This document shows, in pieces, positions 49,840 through 59,438 of a stretch of 64,000 bases of DNA (position 1 is the stretch's first letter; each line of letters opens with the position of its first letter). This DNA is from Acidimicrobiales bacterium (GTDB taxonomy: Bacteria; Actinomycetota; Acidimicrobiia; Acidimicrobiales; MedAcidi-G1): positions 1-64,000 of the forward strand of contig JAQWOV010000032.1 of the NCBI GenBank assembly GCA_029245675.1, in the 5' to 3' direction. Both the position numbers and the translations under genes were made by a program. The notes under the pieces were generated by a model. The model worked only from the letters and a program-made list of their open reading frames with translations. It searched no databases and was not told the origin of the DNA.

Positions 49840-50244
49840 ATGACTATGACTGATCCAGTAGCTGACATGCTTACCCGTATCCGCAATGCCAATACTGCTA
49901 TGCATGATGGCGTAAAAATGCCATCATCAAGGCAAAAAGTGGCCTTGGCAGAAATGCTCAAAGAAGAGGGTTATATTGTCGACTATTCAGTAACTGAAAG
50001 TGTTAAAGGACCGGGTAAAGACTTAAGTATCACCATGAAATACTCTCCGAGCAGAGAGAGAGTTATTAGTGGGGTAAAGAGAGTTTCTTCGCCAGGTTTA
50101 CGCGTTTATTCAAATGCCGATGAAATCCCCAGAGTACTAGGCGGGCTAGGTGTAGCCGTGATTAGTACAAGTAAGGGTTTGATGAGTGACCGAGAGGCTC
50201 GTCGCCGACGCATTGGCGGCGAAGTCCTCTGTTATGTGTGGTAG
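49840..50244 (+). CDS. rpsH: 30S ribosomal protein S8
   Basis: S8 binds the central domain of 16S rRNA and in some bacteria represses the spc operon. The 134-residue protein begins [18 protein letters not shown] and ends with [20 protein letters not shown] and CYVW. A second in-frame ATG six bases later is an alternative start. Confidence 0.97.
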   Translation: MTMTDPVADMLTRIRNANTAMHDGVKMPSSRQKVALAEMLKEEGYIVDYSVTESVKGPGKDLSITMKYSPSRERVISGVKRVSSPGLRVYSNADEIPRVLGGLGVAVISTSKGLMSDREARRRRIGGEVLCYVW

Positions 50245-50253
50245 GGGATAAAT

Positions 50254-50793
50254 ATGTCACGTATTGGAAAAGCTCCGATTCTTCTGCCAAACGGGGTCGA
50301 AGTCGGAATATTAGGTAAAAGTATTGAAGTAAAAGGTCCTAAAGGATCCCTTGACTTTGAAGTCCCTGGTTCAATTAGCGTTCGTCAAGACGGCGACCAA
50401 ATTTATGTTGAACGTCCGGATGATGAGCGCAAAAACCGGGCGTTACACGGACTAACAAGATCGTTAATAAACAATATGGTTATTGGCGTATCAGAAGGAT
50501 TCAGCAAGGAATTAGAAATAATTGGTGTTGGCTATCGGGCCCAAGCAAAAGGTCAGTCATCTCTAGAATTACAACTCGGGTTTAGTCACCCAATTTCAGT
50601 TGAAGCTCCAGAAGGCATCTCGTTTGACGTGCCAGAGCCAACACGCATCATTATTTCCGGTATTGATAAACAAATCGTTGGACAAGTAGCAGCAGATATT
50701 CGTTCTTATCGGAAACCAGAGCCTTATAAGGGCAAAGGGGTTCGTTATCTAGGCGAACATGTAGTCCGCAAGGCTGGAAAGGCGGCTAAGTAG
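50254..50793 (+). CDS. rplF: 50S ribosomal protein L6
   Basis: L6 lies at the base of the stalk next to the sarcin-ricin loop. The 179-residue protein begins MSRIGKAPI and has the C-terminal motif [29 protein letters not shown] tract lies upstream of the ATG. The TAG overlaps the GTG of rplR by one base. Confidence 0.97.
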   Translation: MSRIGKAPILLPNGVEVGILGKSIEVKGPKGSLDFEVPGSISVRQDGDQIYVERPDDERKNRALHGLTRSLINNMVIGVSEGFSKELEIIGVGYRAQAKGQSSLELQLGFSHPISVEAPEGISFDVPEPTRIIISGIDKQIVGQVAADIRSYRKPEPYKGKGVRYLGEHVVRKAGKAAK

Positions 50794-51155
50794 TGAGCGC
50801 ACAAACTATTGATCGAAGAGCGGCAAGGTTACGCCGTCATCGTCGAGTACGTAAGACAGTTTCAGGATCTAGTGAAAGACCTCGGCTATCAGTATTTAGA
50901 TCAGCGAATAATATTTCCGCTCAGGTTATTGATGATGATTCAGGCAACACAGTTGTTTCTGCTTCTAGCCAACAATCTGGAGTAGCAGATGGTTTACGCG
51001 GAATTGATGCTGCTAAAGAAGTTGGCGCTGTTATTGCAGAGCGTGCAAAAGCGGCGGGAATCACAACTGTTGTGTTTGATCGCGGCGGATATATATATCA
51101 CGGGAGAGTTGCTGCACTTGCAGATGCTGCCCGCGAAAAAGGACTGGAGTTCTAG
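50793..51155 (+). CDS. rplR: 50S ribosomal protein L18
   Basis: This 5S rRNA-binding protein is 120 residues, GTG start. It has [24 protein letters not shown] and the C-terminal [28 protein letters not shown], both diagnostic. It overlaps rpsE by one base. Confidence 0.97.
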   Translation: MSAQTIDRRAARLRRHRRVRKTVSGSSERPRLSVFRSANNISAQVIDDDSGNTVVSASSQQSGVADGLRGIDAAKEVGAVIAERAKAAGITTVVFDRGGYIYHGRVAALADAAREKGLEF

Positions 51156-51745
51156 TGGATACACAATCAGTAAAGGTTGACGAGTCCGGATTACGTGAAT
51201 CCCGAGTCATTCATATCAATCGAGTTGCAAAAGTAGTCAAAGGAGGCCGTAGGTTCTCTTTTACGGCACTTGTGGTTATCGGAGATGGTGCTGGCAATGT
51301 AGGCCTTGGTTATGGAAAAGCAAAAGAAGTTCCTTTAGCAATTCAAAAAGGAACCGAAGAAGCTAAACGAAACGTGGCTCCTGTAGCAATGGCTGGGTCT
51401 ACCATCGTTCACAAAGTGCTTGGCGTTGCTGGAGCTGGTCGAGTTTTGCTTCAACCAGCTGCACCTGGTACCGGAGTAATTGCCGGCGGTGCTGCTCGTA
51501 TTATTCTTGAAGAAGCAGGCATACATGACGTGCTGTGTAAATCGTTAGGTTCTCCAAACCATATAAATGTTGCACGAGCCACAATTGCAGGTCTAGCAGC
51601 AGTCCGAAGACCTGATGAGGTAGCTCGACTCCGCGGTCTTGACCCAGAAACATTTGTCCCAGGTGCTTTACTGAACGCTTATCGTCGTTCTGAAGCAGGC
51701 ATAGATTCAAATCCTTCGATGGAAGAAGATGATTCCGATGTCTGA
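51155..51745 (+). CDS. rpsE: 30S ribosomal protein S5
   Basis: S5 acts in decoding accuracy and mRNA unwinding. The 196-residue protein has [23 protein letters not shown] and the loop [20 protein letters not shown]. The C-terminal 20 residues are acidic and overlap the rpmD start region. The start is GTG. Confidence 0.97.
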   Translation: MDTQSVKVDESGLRESRVIHINRVAKVVKGGRRFSFTALVVIGDGAGNVGLGYGKAKEVPLAIQKGTEEAKRNVAPVAMAGSTIVHKVLGVAGAGRVLLQPAAPGTGVIAGGAARIILEEAGIHDVLCKSLGSPNHINVARATIAGLAAVRRPDEVARLRGLDPETFVPGALLNAYRRSEAGIDSNPSMEEDDSDV

Positions 51746-51920
51746 AATTAAAGTCACCCAAATTCGTTCAGCGATCGGATCAAAACCGAAACAACGTGGA
51801 ACTCTACGGGCTCTAGGTCTTGGACGTATAGGCAAAAGCAATACTCTTCCCGATCGAGGAGAGATTCGCGGGATGATTGCAAGAGTTCCTCATTTAGTTG
51901 AAGTTGAGGAGGTCAACTGA
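51738..51920 (+). CDS. rpmD: 50S ribosomal protein L30
   Basis: This small 60-residue protein of the large subunit reads [21 protein letters not shown], then [14 protein letters not shown], which is the family motif. The ATG at 51738 gives the family start; another in-frame ATG lies at 51729. It overlaps the end of rpsE by eight bases. Confidence 0.96.
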   Translation: MSEIKVTQIRSAIGSKPKQRGTLRALGLGRIGKSNTLPDRGEIRGMIARVPHLVEVEEVN

Positions 51921-51921
51921 C

Positions 51922-52407
51922 ATGAAAGTTCATGATTTAACTCCTGCACCTGGATCAAAGACACGGGCAAAGCGTGTGGCCCGTGGTATTGGTGGAAAGG
52001 GCGGAAAAACAGCTGGCCGTGGCTCTAAAGGTCAACGCGCTCGTAACACAGTACGAGTCGGCTTTGAAGGTGGACAGATGCCTTTGCATATGCGTATACC
52101 TAAACTGCGTGGATTTAAGAACCCATTTAGGGTTGAATATCAAGCGGTTAATCTTGACGCTATTGAAGATTCAGGACTTACCGAAGTTAACCCTGAAACA
52201 CTTCTGTCTCAGGGGCTAGTTAGTAAAAACTCTTTGATTAAGATCCTCGGCCGAGGAGAAGTAACTCGTGCTGTATCGGTTCAAGCGCATGCTTGGTCTG
52301 CTTCTGCTGAAGAAGCAATTAATGCTGCCGGTGGATCACTTGAAAAGTTGCCACTACCATTTGCTGTACGCCCACCTTCAAGTGGTAATGCGCATATGAA
52401 TCGTTAG
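51922..52407 (+). CDS. rplO: 50S ribosomal protein L15
   Basis: This late-assembly protein of the 50S subunit is 161 residues, beginning MKVHDLTPAPGSKTRAKRVARG. It has GGKGGKTAGRGSKGQRAR and FEGGQMPLHMRIPKLRGFKN. The ATG at 51922 lies right after rpmD with GAGGAGG upstream. secY follows after 20 bases. Confidence 0.97.
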   Translation: MKVHDLTPAPGSKTRAKRVARGIGGKGGKTAGRGSKGQRARNTVRVGFEGGQMPLHMRIPKLRGFKNPFRVEYQAVNLDAIEDSGLTEVNPETLLSQGLVSKNSLIKILGRGEVTRAVSVQAHAWSASAEEAINAAGGSLEKLPLPFAVRPPSSGNAHMNR

Positions 52408-52427
52408 AAAAGGCATAAGGAGACACC

Positions 52428-53759
52428 ATGCTTGCCAGCATGCTCAACATGTTCAGAGTGGCTGATCTGCGAAAGCGGATCCTATTCACCCTGTTAATGA
52501 TTGTGCTTTACCGAGTAGGAGCTTTTATACCTGCGCCTGGTATTGACGTGGAGCAGGTTCAGCTTCTTCGTGATCGAGCGAACCAAGGTGGTGTTTTAGC
52601 GTTTCTGCAGCTTTTCTCAGGAGGCTCACTAACTACATTTGCTGTTTTTGCTCTTGGAGTAACTCCATACATTACTGCTTCGATCATTATGCAAGTTTTA
52701 GGTGTAGTTGTTCCAAAAATCGAACAATGGCAACAACAAGGAGCAGTTGGTCAAAGAAAGATAACTCAATGGACTCGTTATCTGACCGTAGCCATTGCTG
52801 TTATTCAGGCAACCAGTTTCGCTTTCCTGTTTAATGATGGAGGCAACTCAATTAGTGGACAATCGGGTGCAAATTTATTACCGAACTTCCATATAGGTAC
52901 TGTAAGTGTTGTCGTCCTTACACTCGCTGCGGGCACTGCCTTACTTATGTGGATGGGAGAACTGATTACCCAAAAAGGAATTGGAAACGGGATGTCGCTA
53001 TTAATCATGATTTCGGTTATCAGCGCCTTTCCAGCTCAAGGATCTTTAATCCATGCTGAAAATGGTATTTGGGCACTAATGGTTGTTCTCGCCGTTCTCG
53101 CTGCTCTTATTACGGCAATTACCTTTGTAGAACAAGGCCAGCGAAGAATTCCTGTCCAGTTCGCGAAACGAGTACAAGGACGTCGGATGTATGGAGGTCA
53201 AAATACATACATTCCTCTAAAAGTGAATCAAGCAGGAGTTATTCCAATTATCTTCGCCACATCAGTGCTTTATCTTCCCGTTCTTCTTGCAGCTGCCTTA
53301 CCTTGGGATGGATTCCGATCTTGGGTAAATAACAATCTTGCTCAATCAAATAATGTTTTTTACTTCGTTGTGACAGGATTTATGGTTGTGGGGTTTGCTT
53401 ATTTCTATACCGCCATCACATTTGACCCTGCGAAGCAAGCTGACACCATACGTAAACAAGGCGGTTTTGTTCCAGGCATCAGGCCCGGATATCAAACAGA
53501 GCGTTACCTCTCAAAAATTCTTTCACGGATAACTTTGCCAGGAGCGTTATTCCTTGCGGCGGTAGCGCTTATCCCATCTATTCTGATCAATGTATTTCTT
53601 GATACAAGTCAAGGAGTAGGAGGGTCAGCTGGAGCTGGAGCTGCTGGGTTTGGATTTATAGGGATATCAATTCTTATAGCGGCAGGCGTATCGCTTGAGA
53701 CAATGAAACAAATTGATTCTCAATTGACAATGCGCAACTATGAAGGCTTCTTGAAGTAG
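52428..53759 (+). CDS. secY: Preprotein translocase subunit SecY
   Basis: This is the channel-forming subunit of the Sec translocon, with ten hydrophobic segments in 443 residues. Landmarks are FRVADLRKRILFTLLMIVLYR at the N-terminus, the plug-region GGSLTTFAVFALGVTPYITA, and the C5 loop KQGGFVPGIRPGYQTERYL. AAGGAGAC precedes the ATG. It shares the expected link with adk. Confidence 0.97.
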   Translation: MLASMLNMFRVADLRKRILFTLLMIVLYRVGAFIPAPGIDVEQVQLLRDRANQGGVLAFLQLFSGGSLTTFAVFALGVTPYITASIIMQVLGVVVPKIEQWQQQGAVGQRKITQWTRYLTVAIAVIQATSFAFLFNDGGNSISGQSGANLLPNFHIGTVSVVVLTLAAGTALLMWMGELITQKGIGNGMSLLIMISVISAFPAQGSLIHAENGIWALMVVLAVLAALITAITFVEQGQRRIPVQFAKRVQGRRMYGGQNTYIPLKVNQAGVIPIIFATSVLYLPVLLAAALPWDGFRSWVNNNLAQSNNVFYFVVTGFMVVGFAYFYTAITFDPAKQADTIRKQGGFVPGIRPGYQTERYLSKILSRITLPGALFLAAVALIPSILINVFLDTSQGVGGSAGAGAAGFGFIGISILIAAGVSLETMKQIDSQLTMRNYEGFLK

Positions 53760-53784
53760 CCCATTGGCTGTAGAGAATTAAGCG

Positions 53785-54366
53785 ATGAAACCCATCAACA
53801 TCATTATTTTTGGCCGCCAAGGATCAGGCAAAGGAACTCAGAGCTTACTAATCACTAAAGAGTTTGGCCCAGTTCACATTTCAACTGGAGACATGCTGAG
53901 AGCCGCAGTTGAAAAAGGAACAGAATTTGGCTTGCAGGCGAAGGCAATCATGGATCGAGGTGAACTCGTTTCAGACGAAGTTATATCTGGCATTGTCGCT
54001 GAAAGACTAAGTCAGAGTGACGTGAAACAGAGCGGGTGTTTACTTGATGGAGTTCCGCGCACGCTGGGTCAAGCGGAATCAATTATGAAGGTGTTGGAAA
54101 AACTAGATTTTTCACTTGATTTAGTCTTGAATCTAGAAGTGCCTATTGATGAAGTTACATCGCGAATGCTGGCACGTGGTAGGGCAGATGATACTAAAGA
54201 AGCAATAGCACGACGGTTGGATCTATACGAACAAGAAACCGCCCCATTATTTGAATTTTTTTCAGAAAAAGGTGTGTTTGAAGTTGTTGATGGACTTGGC
54301 TCAGAAACAGAGGTATTTGATCGTTTGAGTGCTGTAATTACAAGAGTTTTATCGGATAAGAAGTAA
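53785..54366 (+). CDS. adk: Adenylate kinase, short-lid type
   Basis: This cytosolic enzyme interconverts ATP, AMP and ADP. The 193-residue protein has the P-loop GRQGSGKGTQ, the AMP-site HISTGDMLRAAV, and LLDGVPRT (Val where Phe or Tyr is usual). The LID is short with no zinc cysteines. In most actinobacteria map follows adk; here it does not, and the next gene is infA after a 133-base gap. Confidence 0.95.
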   Translation: MKPINIIIFGRQGSGKGTQSLLITKEFGPVHISTGDMLRAAVEKGTEFGLQAKAIMDRGELVSDEVISGIVAERLSQSDVKQSGCLLDGVPRTLGQAESIMKVLEKLDFSLDLVLNLEVPIDEVTSRMLARGRADDTKEAIARRLDLYEQETAPLFEFFSEKGVFEVVDGLGSETEVFDRLSAVITRVLSDKK

Positions 54367-54499
54367 TGAAACGAATATCTTTACATGTGGTTACCTCTCG
54401 GGGTTGGTCAAGGCACAGGGGGACGGTAGCGTTACCTGTCGGCTTCTGTACTCATAAAACTGGCGACACAGAAGACTTATTGGACCTGGGAGGTCAGTT

Positions 54500-54724
54500 C
54501 TGACGAAAGCTAAAGAAGACGCGATTGTGATGGAAGGAACGGTTCTTGAACCGTTACCTAACGCCATGTTCAAAGTCGAGTTAGAAAATGGCCATGAGGT
54601 ACTTGCACATATTTCAGGGAAAATGCGTATGCACTACATACGTATTCTTCCAGGTGATCGAGTACAAGTAGAAATGACTCCATATGACCTAAAAAGAGGT
54701 CGTATTACATACCGGTATAAGTAA
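54500..54724 (+). CDS. infA: Translation initiation factor IF-1, apparent CTG start
   Basis: IF-1 occupies the ribosomal A site during initiation. The S1-like fold is clear: [37 protein letters not shown] and the end RGRITYRYK. The first ATG or GTG in frame (54530, 54527) would remove the conserved N-terminal segment (TKAKEDAIV) that IF-1 proteins normally have, and neither has a Shine-Dalgarno sequence. The frame is open upstream, and a CTG at 54500 sits 6 bases after GGAGG (54489-54493). It gives a 74-residue protein of normal length. The product is certain; the CTG start is inferred. Confidence 0.88.
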   Translation: MTKAKEDAIVMEGTVLEPLPNAMFKVELENGHEVLAHISGKMRMHYIRILPGDRVQVEMTPYDLKRGRITYRYK

Positions 54725-54741
54725 GGCAAGAGAAACGAAAT

Positions 54742-54855
54742 ATGAAGGTTCGTGCAAGCGTAAAAAGAATTTGTGATAGATGTCGAGTTATTCGGCGGCA
54801 TGGACGCGTGCAAGTTATTTGCACAAATCCGCGTCATAAGCAACGGCAAGGTTAG
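54742..54855 (+). CDS. rpmJ: 50S ribosomal protein L36
   Basis: This small 37-residue protein begins [20 protein letters not shown]. Zinc ligands C11, C14, C27 and a following His are present, so it is the zinc form. It lies between infA and rpsM, the universal order. The GAGAAACGAAAT upstream is a weak ribosome-binding site. Confidence 0.96.
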   Translation: MKVRASVKRICDRCRVIRRHGRVQVICTNPRHKQRQG

Positions 54856-54866
54856 GAAAATATAGA

Positions 54867-55244
54867 ATGGCACGTATTTCTGGAGTAGACATTCCACGGG
54901 ATAAACAAGTACAAATTTCACTTACATACATCCATGGGGTGGGTAGAACGCGTGCTTTGGAAGTTTGCGAAGGCGCAGGAATTGATCCCTTTTCTCGTGT
55001 CCGTGATCTAACCGACGAAGAAGTTACGAGTATCCGAGCTTTTATTGATGGGAATCTTAAAGTTGAGGGAGATTTGCGGCGTGAGATTTCTCAAAACATA
55101 AAGAGAAAAATGGACATTGGCTGTTATCAAGGATTGCGTCATCGACGCGGCTTACCTGTTCGTGGACAACGGACGCACACCAATGCTCGTACTCGAAAAG
55201 GAAAACGTAAGACAGTAGCGAATAAGAAGCAGGTGTTGAAGTAA
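54867..55244 (+). CDS. rpsM: 30S ribosomal protein S13
   Basis: This 30S head protein contacts tRNAs and bridge B1. The 125-residue protein begins [21 protein letters not shown] and has the motif [20 protein letters not shown]. The stop overlaps the rpsK start by one base. The length is standard. Confidence 0.97.
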   Translation: MARISGVDIPRDKQVQISLTYIHGVGRTRALEVCEGAGIDPFSRVRDLTDEEVTSIRAFIDGNLKVEGDLRREISQNIKRKMDIGCYQGLRHRRGLPVRGQRTHTNARTRKGKRKTVANKKQVLK

Positions 55245-55642
55245 TGGCGAAAACGTCAGCAGGCGGCCGTCGTCCTCGTAAAAAGGAACGAAAGAATATT
55301 CCGCATGGAGTGGCTCACATAAAGAGTTCATTCAATAACACAATCGTTAACATCACAGACAAAGCCGGAAATACTTTGGCTTGGGCTTCTGCTGGAAATG
55401 TTGGCTTCAAAGGGTCTAGAAAATCTACTCCGTTTGCTGCACAAATGGCGGCGGAAAAATGTGCACTCGAAGCTATGGAACAAGGAGTCCGAAAAGTAGA
55501 TGTGATCGTAAAAGGCCCAGGGTCTGGCCGAGAGACAGCAATTCGGACAATCCAAAGCACAGGAATTGAGGTAACTGGCATTAAAGATGTCACCCCAGTT
55601 CCGCACAATGGATGTCGTCCTCCAAAGAGACGGAGGGTCTGA
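55244..55642 (+). CDS. rpsK: 30S ribosomal protein S11
   Basis: This platform protein lines the mRNA path near the E site. The 132-residue protein has [19 protein letters not shown] and the C-terminal [26 protein letters not shown] near the 3' end serves rpsD, whose ATG overlaps its TGA. Confidence 0.97.
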   Translation: MAKTSAGGRRPRKKERKNIPHGVAHIKSSFNNTIVNITDKAGNTLAWASAGNVGFKGSRKSTPFAAQMAAEKCALEAMEQGVRKVDVIVKGPGSGRETAIRTIQSTGIEVTGIKDVTPVPHNGCRPPKRRRV

Positions 55643-56259
55643 TGTCGCGCTACACAGGGCCTAAGGCACGTATTTCTCGGCGGCTGGGGACCAATATATT
55701 TGGTACAAAATCTGAAACAGTTGCATTAGATAAGCGGCCATACCCACCGGGAGAGCATGGCCGTTCTCGGAGACGCGGCAACCAGTCTGAATTCTTGATT
55801 CAGTTACAAGAAAAACAAAAAGCACGTTTCGCTTACGGACTTAATGAACGTCAATTCCGTAACTTATATGAGGAAGCAAACCGCAGAGACGGCGTTACCG
55901 GGGAAAGCCTACTTCAACTTCTTGAACTGAGATTAGACAACGTTGTTTATCGTTCAGGTATCGCAGCTACACGTCCTCAAGCTCGACAGTTAGTAAATCA
56001 TGGCCATATTGATGTAAATGGGAAAAGAGTTAATATTCCTAGTTACAGAGTTCGTAAGGGAGACGTGGTCACCTTACGGTCAAAGGCCCGTAACATGGTA
56101 GTAGTTCAATGGAATATTGATGTGCTTGACCGTGAGGCTCCAGCATGGCTTGGTGTCTCTGACGGAGGACACGAAGTAGAAGTTAAGGAGCTTCCAACTC
56201 GTGGGCAAATTGATGTTCCTGTAAAAGAGCAACTCATTGTTGAGTTGTACAGCAAGTAA
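55642..56259 (+). CDS. rpsD: 30S ribosomal protein S4
   Basis: This primary 16S-binding protein starts 30S assembly. The 205-residue protein begins [16 protein letters not shown] and has the S4 domain GHIDVNGKRVNIPSYRVRKG. The N-terminal zinc cysteines of some S4 proteins are absent (the zinc-free form). The frame is open to 55612, but the ATG at 55642 gives the family start. Confidence 0.97.
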   Translation: MSRYTGPKARISRRLGTNIFGTKSETVALDKRPYPPGEHGRSRRRGNQSEFLIQLQEKQKARFAYGLNERQFRNLYEEANRRDGVTGESLLQLLELRLDNVVYRSGIAATRPQARQLVNHGHIDVNGKRVNIPSYRVRKGDVVTLRSKARNMVVVQWNIDVLDREAPAWLGVSDGGHEVEVKELPTRGQIDVPVKEQLIVELYSK

Positions 56260-56300
56260 TTATAAATATCGCAGAATTTTAAAGAGTGAGGTATTAAAAC

Positions 56301-57242
56301 ATGTTGGTCATCGAAAGACCCAGTGTTGAAGCTATAGAAGAAGCTGAAGGAAATCAGCAGGAGTTTGCAATAGGTCCCCTGGAGCCAGGCTTTGGGCATA
56401 CTTTAGGCAATTCGCTTCGACGTACGCTCCTGTCTTCTATCCCGGGAGCAGCGATCACACAGATTAAGTGTGATGACGCAGTACATGAGTTCAGCACAAT
56501 TGAAGGCGTTGTTGAAGATGTGGCTGACATTGTCCTGAACTTGAAAGATGTAGTTGTAGTCAGCCATAGTGACGAACCCGTTACTTTGCGAATAGAAGAA
56601 CGCGGGCCCGGTGTAGTTACAGCAGCTGTTCTTCAGGACAAGCATGCAGATATTGAAATCCTTAACCCTGATTTAGAGCTAGCCACTTTGAATAAAAATG
56701 GTCGACTCGCTCTTGAAGTGACAATTGAGAGAGGAAGAGGTTTCCTCACATCAAAAAGAACTTTAGAAGGTGGAGTTATTGGGATTATTCCAGTAGACGC
56801 TCTCTTCTCACCAGTTCGCCGTGTCAGCTTTGTTGTGGATCCTATGCAAGTAGATCAAGCTATAGATCATGATCGTCTCGTCCTTGAAATTGAGACGGAT
56901 GGCTCGTTATCTCCACGTGAAGCTCTTGCTTCTGCAGGTGGAACGTTACGAGCGCTTGTGCAACTTGTGGAAGAAATGAGCGATGAGCCGCAAGGACTGG
57001 AATTAGGTGAATCAGGACCAGTCGGGGGAGCCTCCCCGGACATGGATCTTCCAATCGAAGACCTTGATTTATCTGAAAGACCGAGAAACTGTCTCAAACG
57101 TGGACAGGTTGACACCATCGGACAATTGCTGGAAAAGACTTATGATGACTTACTAGCCATTACGAATTTCGGACAGAAGTCATTGGACGAAGTGATTGAG
57201 AAACTCGACGAACGAGGCCTCTCTTTAGCGCTTCGACGATAG
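56301..57242 (+). CDS. rpoA: DNA-directed RNA polymerase subunit alpha
   Basis: This assembly scaffold of RNA polymerase is 313 residues. The N-terminal domain has PLEPGFGHTLGNSLRRTLLSS and the dimer interface. A linker near residue 235 is followed by the C-terminal domain, with LSERPRNCLKRGQVDTIGQL and FGQKSLDEVIEKLDERGLSL for DNA and activator contact. Confidence 0.97.
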   Translation: MLVIERPSVEAIEEAEGNQQEFAIGPLEPGFGHTLGNSLRRTLLSSIPGAAITQIKCDDAVHEFSTIEGVVEDVADIVLNLKDVVVVSHSDEPVTLRIEERGPGVVTAAVLQDKHADIEILNPDLELATLNKNGRLALEVTIERGRGFLTSKRTLEGGVIGIIPVDALFSPVRRVSFVVDPMQVDQAIDHDRLVLEIETDGSLSPREALASAGGTLRALVQLVEEMSDEPQGLELGESGPVGGASPDMDLPIEDLDLSERPRNCLKRGQVDTIGQLLEKTYDDLLAITNFGQKSLDEVIEKLDERGLSLALRR

Positions 57243-57263
57243 CGGAAAAGTAAAGGTTTAATC

Positions 57264-57617
57264 ATGCCAGCCACCCCTAAAAAAGGACGCCGTTTTGGTG
57301 GAAGTTCAGCTCATCATAAATCAATGATGGCTAATCTCGTAGCGTCTTTGATTGCAGCTGAAGCGATCACCACAACAGAAGCTAAGGCAAAAGCTTTACG
57401 CCCAATTGCTGAGAAAATGATTACAAAAGCAAAGAAAGGCGGGCTACATAACCACCGCCAAGTCGTGGCTTTTCTTCGTGACAAAGAAATGACGGCAAAA
57501 CTCTTTGAAGATATTGGTCCTCGATATGCCGATCGCCCAGGTGGCTACACACGCATACTCAAAATAGGACCGCGCAGTGGAGACAACGCTCCAATGGCTC
57601 GCATCGAGTTAGTCTGA
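57264..57617 (+). CDS. rplQ: 50S ribosomal protein L17
   Basis: This 117-residue protein near the tunnel exit begins [20 protein letters not shown] and has [20 protein letters not shown] and the C-terminal [20 protein letters not shown]. It follows rpoA by 21 bases, and truA follows after 11 bases. Confidence 0.97.
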   Translation: MPATPKKGRRFGGSSAHHKSMMANLVASLIAAEAITTTEAKAKALRPIAEKMITKAKKGGLHNHRQVVAFLRDKEMTAKLFEDIGPRYADRPGGYTRILKIGPRSGDNAPMARIELV

Positions 57618-57628
57618 AAAATCCCGTT

Positions 57629-58429
57629 ATGCGGGTCAAGGGAACCGTAAGTTATGACGGATCTTTATTCCACGGATACGCAGTCAATCTGGATGTCAAA
57701 ACAGTAGCTGGAGAGTTGGATTCTACTCTTAGTCAGATCCTAGGAACTGAAATTATTACAACTTGTGCAGGGCGAACAGATCGTGGAGTTCATGCACAAG
57801 GACAAGTAATTAGTTTTGATGCTCCACAAGGAACAGATCTCTTAAAGCTGCAACATTCAGTAAATCGAATTTGTCGTCCCTGGATTGTAGTAACCGAATT
57901 CAGTGAAACTTCGTCAGAATTTGATGCAAGATTTTCAGCAAATGGACGTACTTACCGGTATCGAATATTAAACCAAAAGACCCCAAATCCATTTCTCACT
58001 TCAACAACATGGCACATTCCAGTTGCTTTAAATGTAGAGAAAATGAAAAAAGCAAGTAGCCACTTTATTGGAACACTTAACTTCTCTTCGTTTTGTAAGC
58101 GCACTCCACCGCAAAACGGGTACCGAGAGCGCAGTCTTATTCGAACTGTTGAGTCTGCTACATGGTCAGAAAAAGATAACAACATTCTTGAGTTTGAAAT
58201 TGTTGCTTCTTCTTTCTGTCATCAAATGGTCCGTTCAATCGTGGGCACCTTAGTCCGAGTCGGGAAAGGTCAGATTCCTGAGAAGAAAATTCCGATGATA
58301 CTTGAAGTAGAGGACCGACAGGGAGCGGGTTCACCAGCTCCTCCTCACGGGCTTATTCTATGGTCAGTCCGATACCCAAGTATGGCCGAAGATATTAACC
58401 GGGTTGCTGAGGGTGAGTCAGCGCCGTAG
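57629..58429 (+). CDS. truA: tRNA pseudouridine(38-40) synthase TruA
   Basis: TruA isomerises uridines 38-40 of the tRNA anticodon arm. The 266-residue protein has the catalytic motif CAGRTDRGVHAQGQ with its aspartate, the RTYRYRI strand, and the C-terminal FCHQMVRSIVGTLVRVGKG. It follows rplQ as in many actinobacteria. Confidence 0.95.
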   Translation: MRVKGTVSYDGSLFHGYAVNLDVKTVAGELDSTLSQILGTEIITTCAGRTDRGVHAQGQVISFDAPQGTDLLKLQHSVNRICRPWIVVTEFSETSSEFDARFSANGRTYRYRILNQKTPNPFLTSTTWHIPVALNVEKMKKASSHFIGTLNFSSFCKRTPPQNGYRERSLIRTVESATWSEKDNNILEFEIVASSFCHQMVRSIVGTLVRVGKGQIPEKKIPMILEVEDRQGAGSPAPPHGLILWSVRYPSMAEDINRVAEGESAP

Positions 58430-58528
58430 CCTTATGTGGTGGCTCTGAGCTTGAAATAGGCTCTAAGTTCACTGTTTGAATGCTAAGCGATTATTTCGTT
58501 ACGGCTCCAAAAATGAAAAGGTAATTAA

Positions 58529-58981
58529 GTGTCTACTTACACTCCAAAAGCTAATGAAATTGAACGCAAATGGCATGTCGTTGACGCGGACGGCCTAGTT
58601 CTTGGACGATTAGCAACAGAAGTAGCCTCTATCCTTCGAGGAAAACACAAACCAATTTTCACACCTCACCTTGACACAGGTGATCATGTTGTAGTTATTA
58701 ATGCAGACAAAGTTGTTTTAACTGGAGCGAAAAATGAAGATAAAAAGGTTTATGATCATTCAGGTTTCCCAGGTGGGCTGACTACTAGAAACTATGGCGA
58801 CATACTGGTTGAAAAGCCAGAAGAGGCAGTGAGGCGAACGATTCAGGGAATGTTGCCAAAGAATCGCCTTGGACGCCAAATGTTGACAAAACTCAAAGTT
58901 TATAAAGGTTCAAAGCATCCTCATGAAGCACAACGACCTGAAGAACTAATTATTGAACATGCTCGGGCAAAAACGGTCTGA
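58529..58981 (+). CDS. rplM: 50S ribosomal protein L13
   Basis: This early-assembly protein is 150 residues, GTG start. It has [21 protein letters not shown] and the motif [20 protein letters not shown]. The 99 bases upstream, after truA, probably carry a promoter or leader, but I see no definite signal. rpsI follows after 13 bases. Confidence 0.97.
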   Translation: MSTYTPKANEIERKWHVVDADGLVLGRLATEVASILRGKHKPIFTPHLDTGDHVVVINADKVVLTGAKNEDKKVYDHSGFPGGLTTRNYGDILVEKPEEAVRRTIQGMLPKNRLGRQMLTKLKVYKGSKHPHEAQRPEELIIEHARAKTV

Positions 58982-58994
58982 GCGAGGAGTAATT

Positions 58995-59393
58995 ATGGTT
59001 AAGCCCCTAATCCAAACAACAGGAAGACGAAAGGATGCGGTAGCGCGTGTTCGTCTTAGAGAAGTAGCAGGGGAACCATCCGTTACTGTAAATGGAAGAG
59101 AGATGGAAGACTACTTTCCTTCTGAAAGTCACCGTCTTTTGTTTTTAGAACCATTACGAGTAACAGGCACTGAAGGCTCGTATGACATTGATGCAACTCT
59201 GCATGGAGGCGGTATTTCTGGTCAAGCTGGAGCTTTGAGACTCGGTATTGCTCGAGCATTAGAGGAACTTGATCCGGAGCGACGATCAGCACTCAAAAAA
59301 GCTGGCCTATTGACTCGTGATGATCGGAAGAAAGAATCTAAAAAATATGGTCTCAAGAAAGCTCGTAAAGCTCCTCAGTACAGCAAACGCTAG
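58995..59393 (+). CDS. rpsI: 30S ribosomal protein S9
   Basis: The C-terminal tail of S9 touches the P-site tRNA. The 132-residue protein reads [20 protein letters not shown] near its start and ends RKAPQYSKR, the invariant end. The ATG at 58995 has GAGGAG upstream; the longer frame to 58953 lies inside rplM. Confidence 0.97.
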   Translation: MVKPLIQTTGRRKDAVARVRLREVAGEPSVTVNGREMEDYFPSESHRLLFLEPLRVTGTEGSYDIDATLHGGGISGQAGALRLGIARALEELDPERRSALKKAGLLTRDDRKKESKKYGLKKARKAPQYSKR

Positions 59394-59438
59394 TTCTTAC
59401 TACTTGGTTTAAATCAAGTAGCACTCATATTATTAACT

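Noticed and set aside
53785-54366. Adenylate kinase with LLDGVPRT instead of DGFPRT as a defective enzyme
   Set aside because: The residue before PRT varies in functional adenylate kinases, and the other catalytic motifs are intact.
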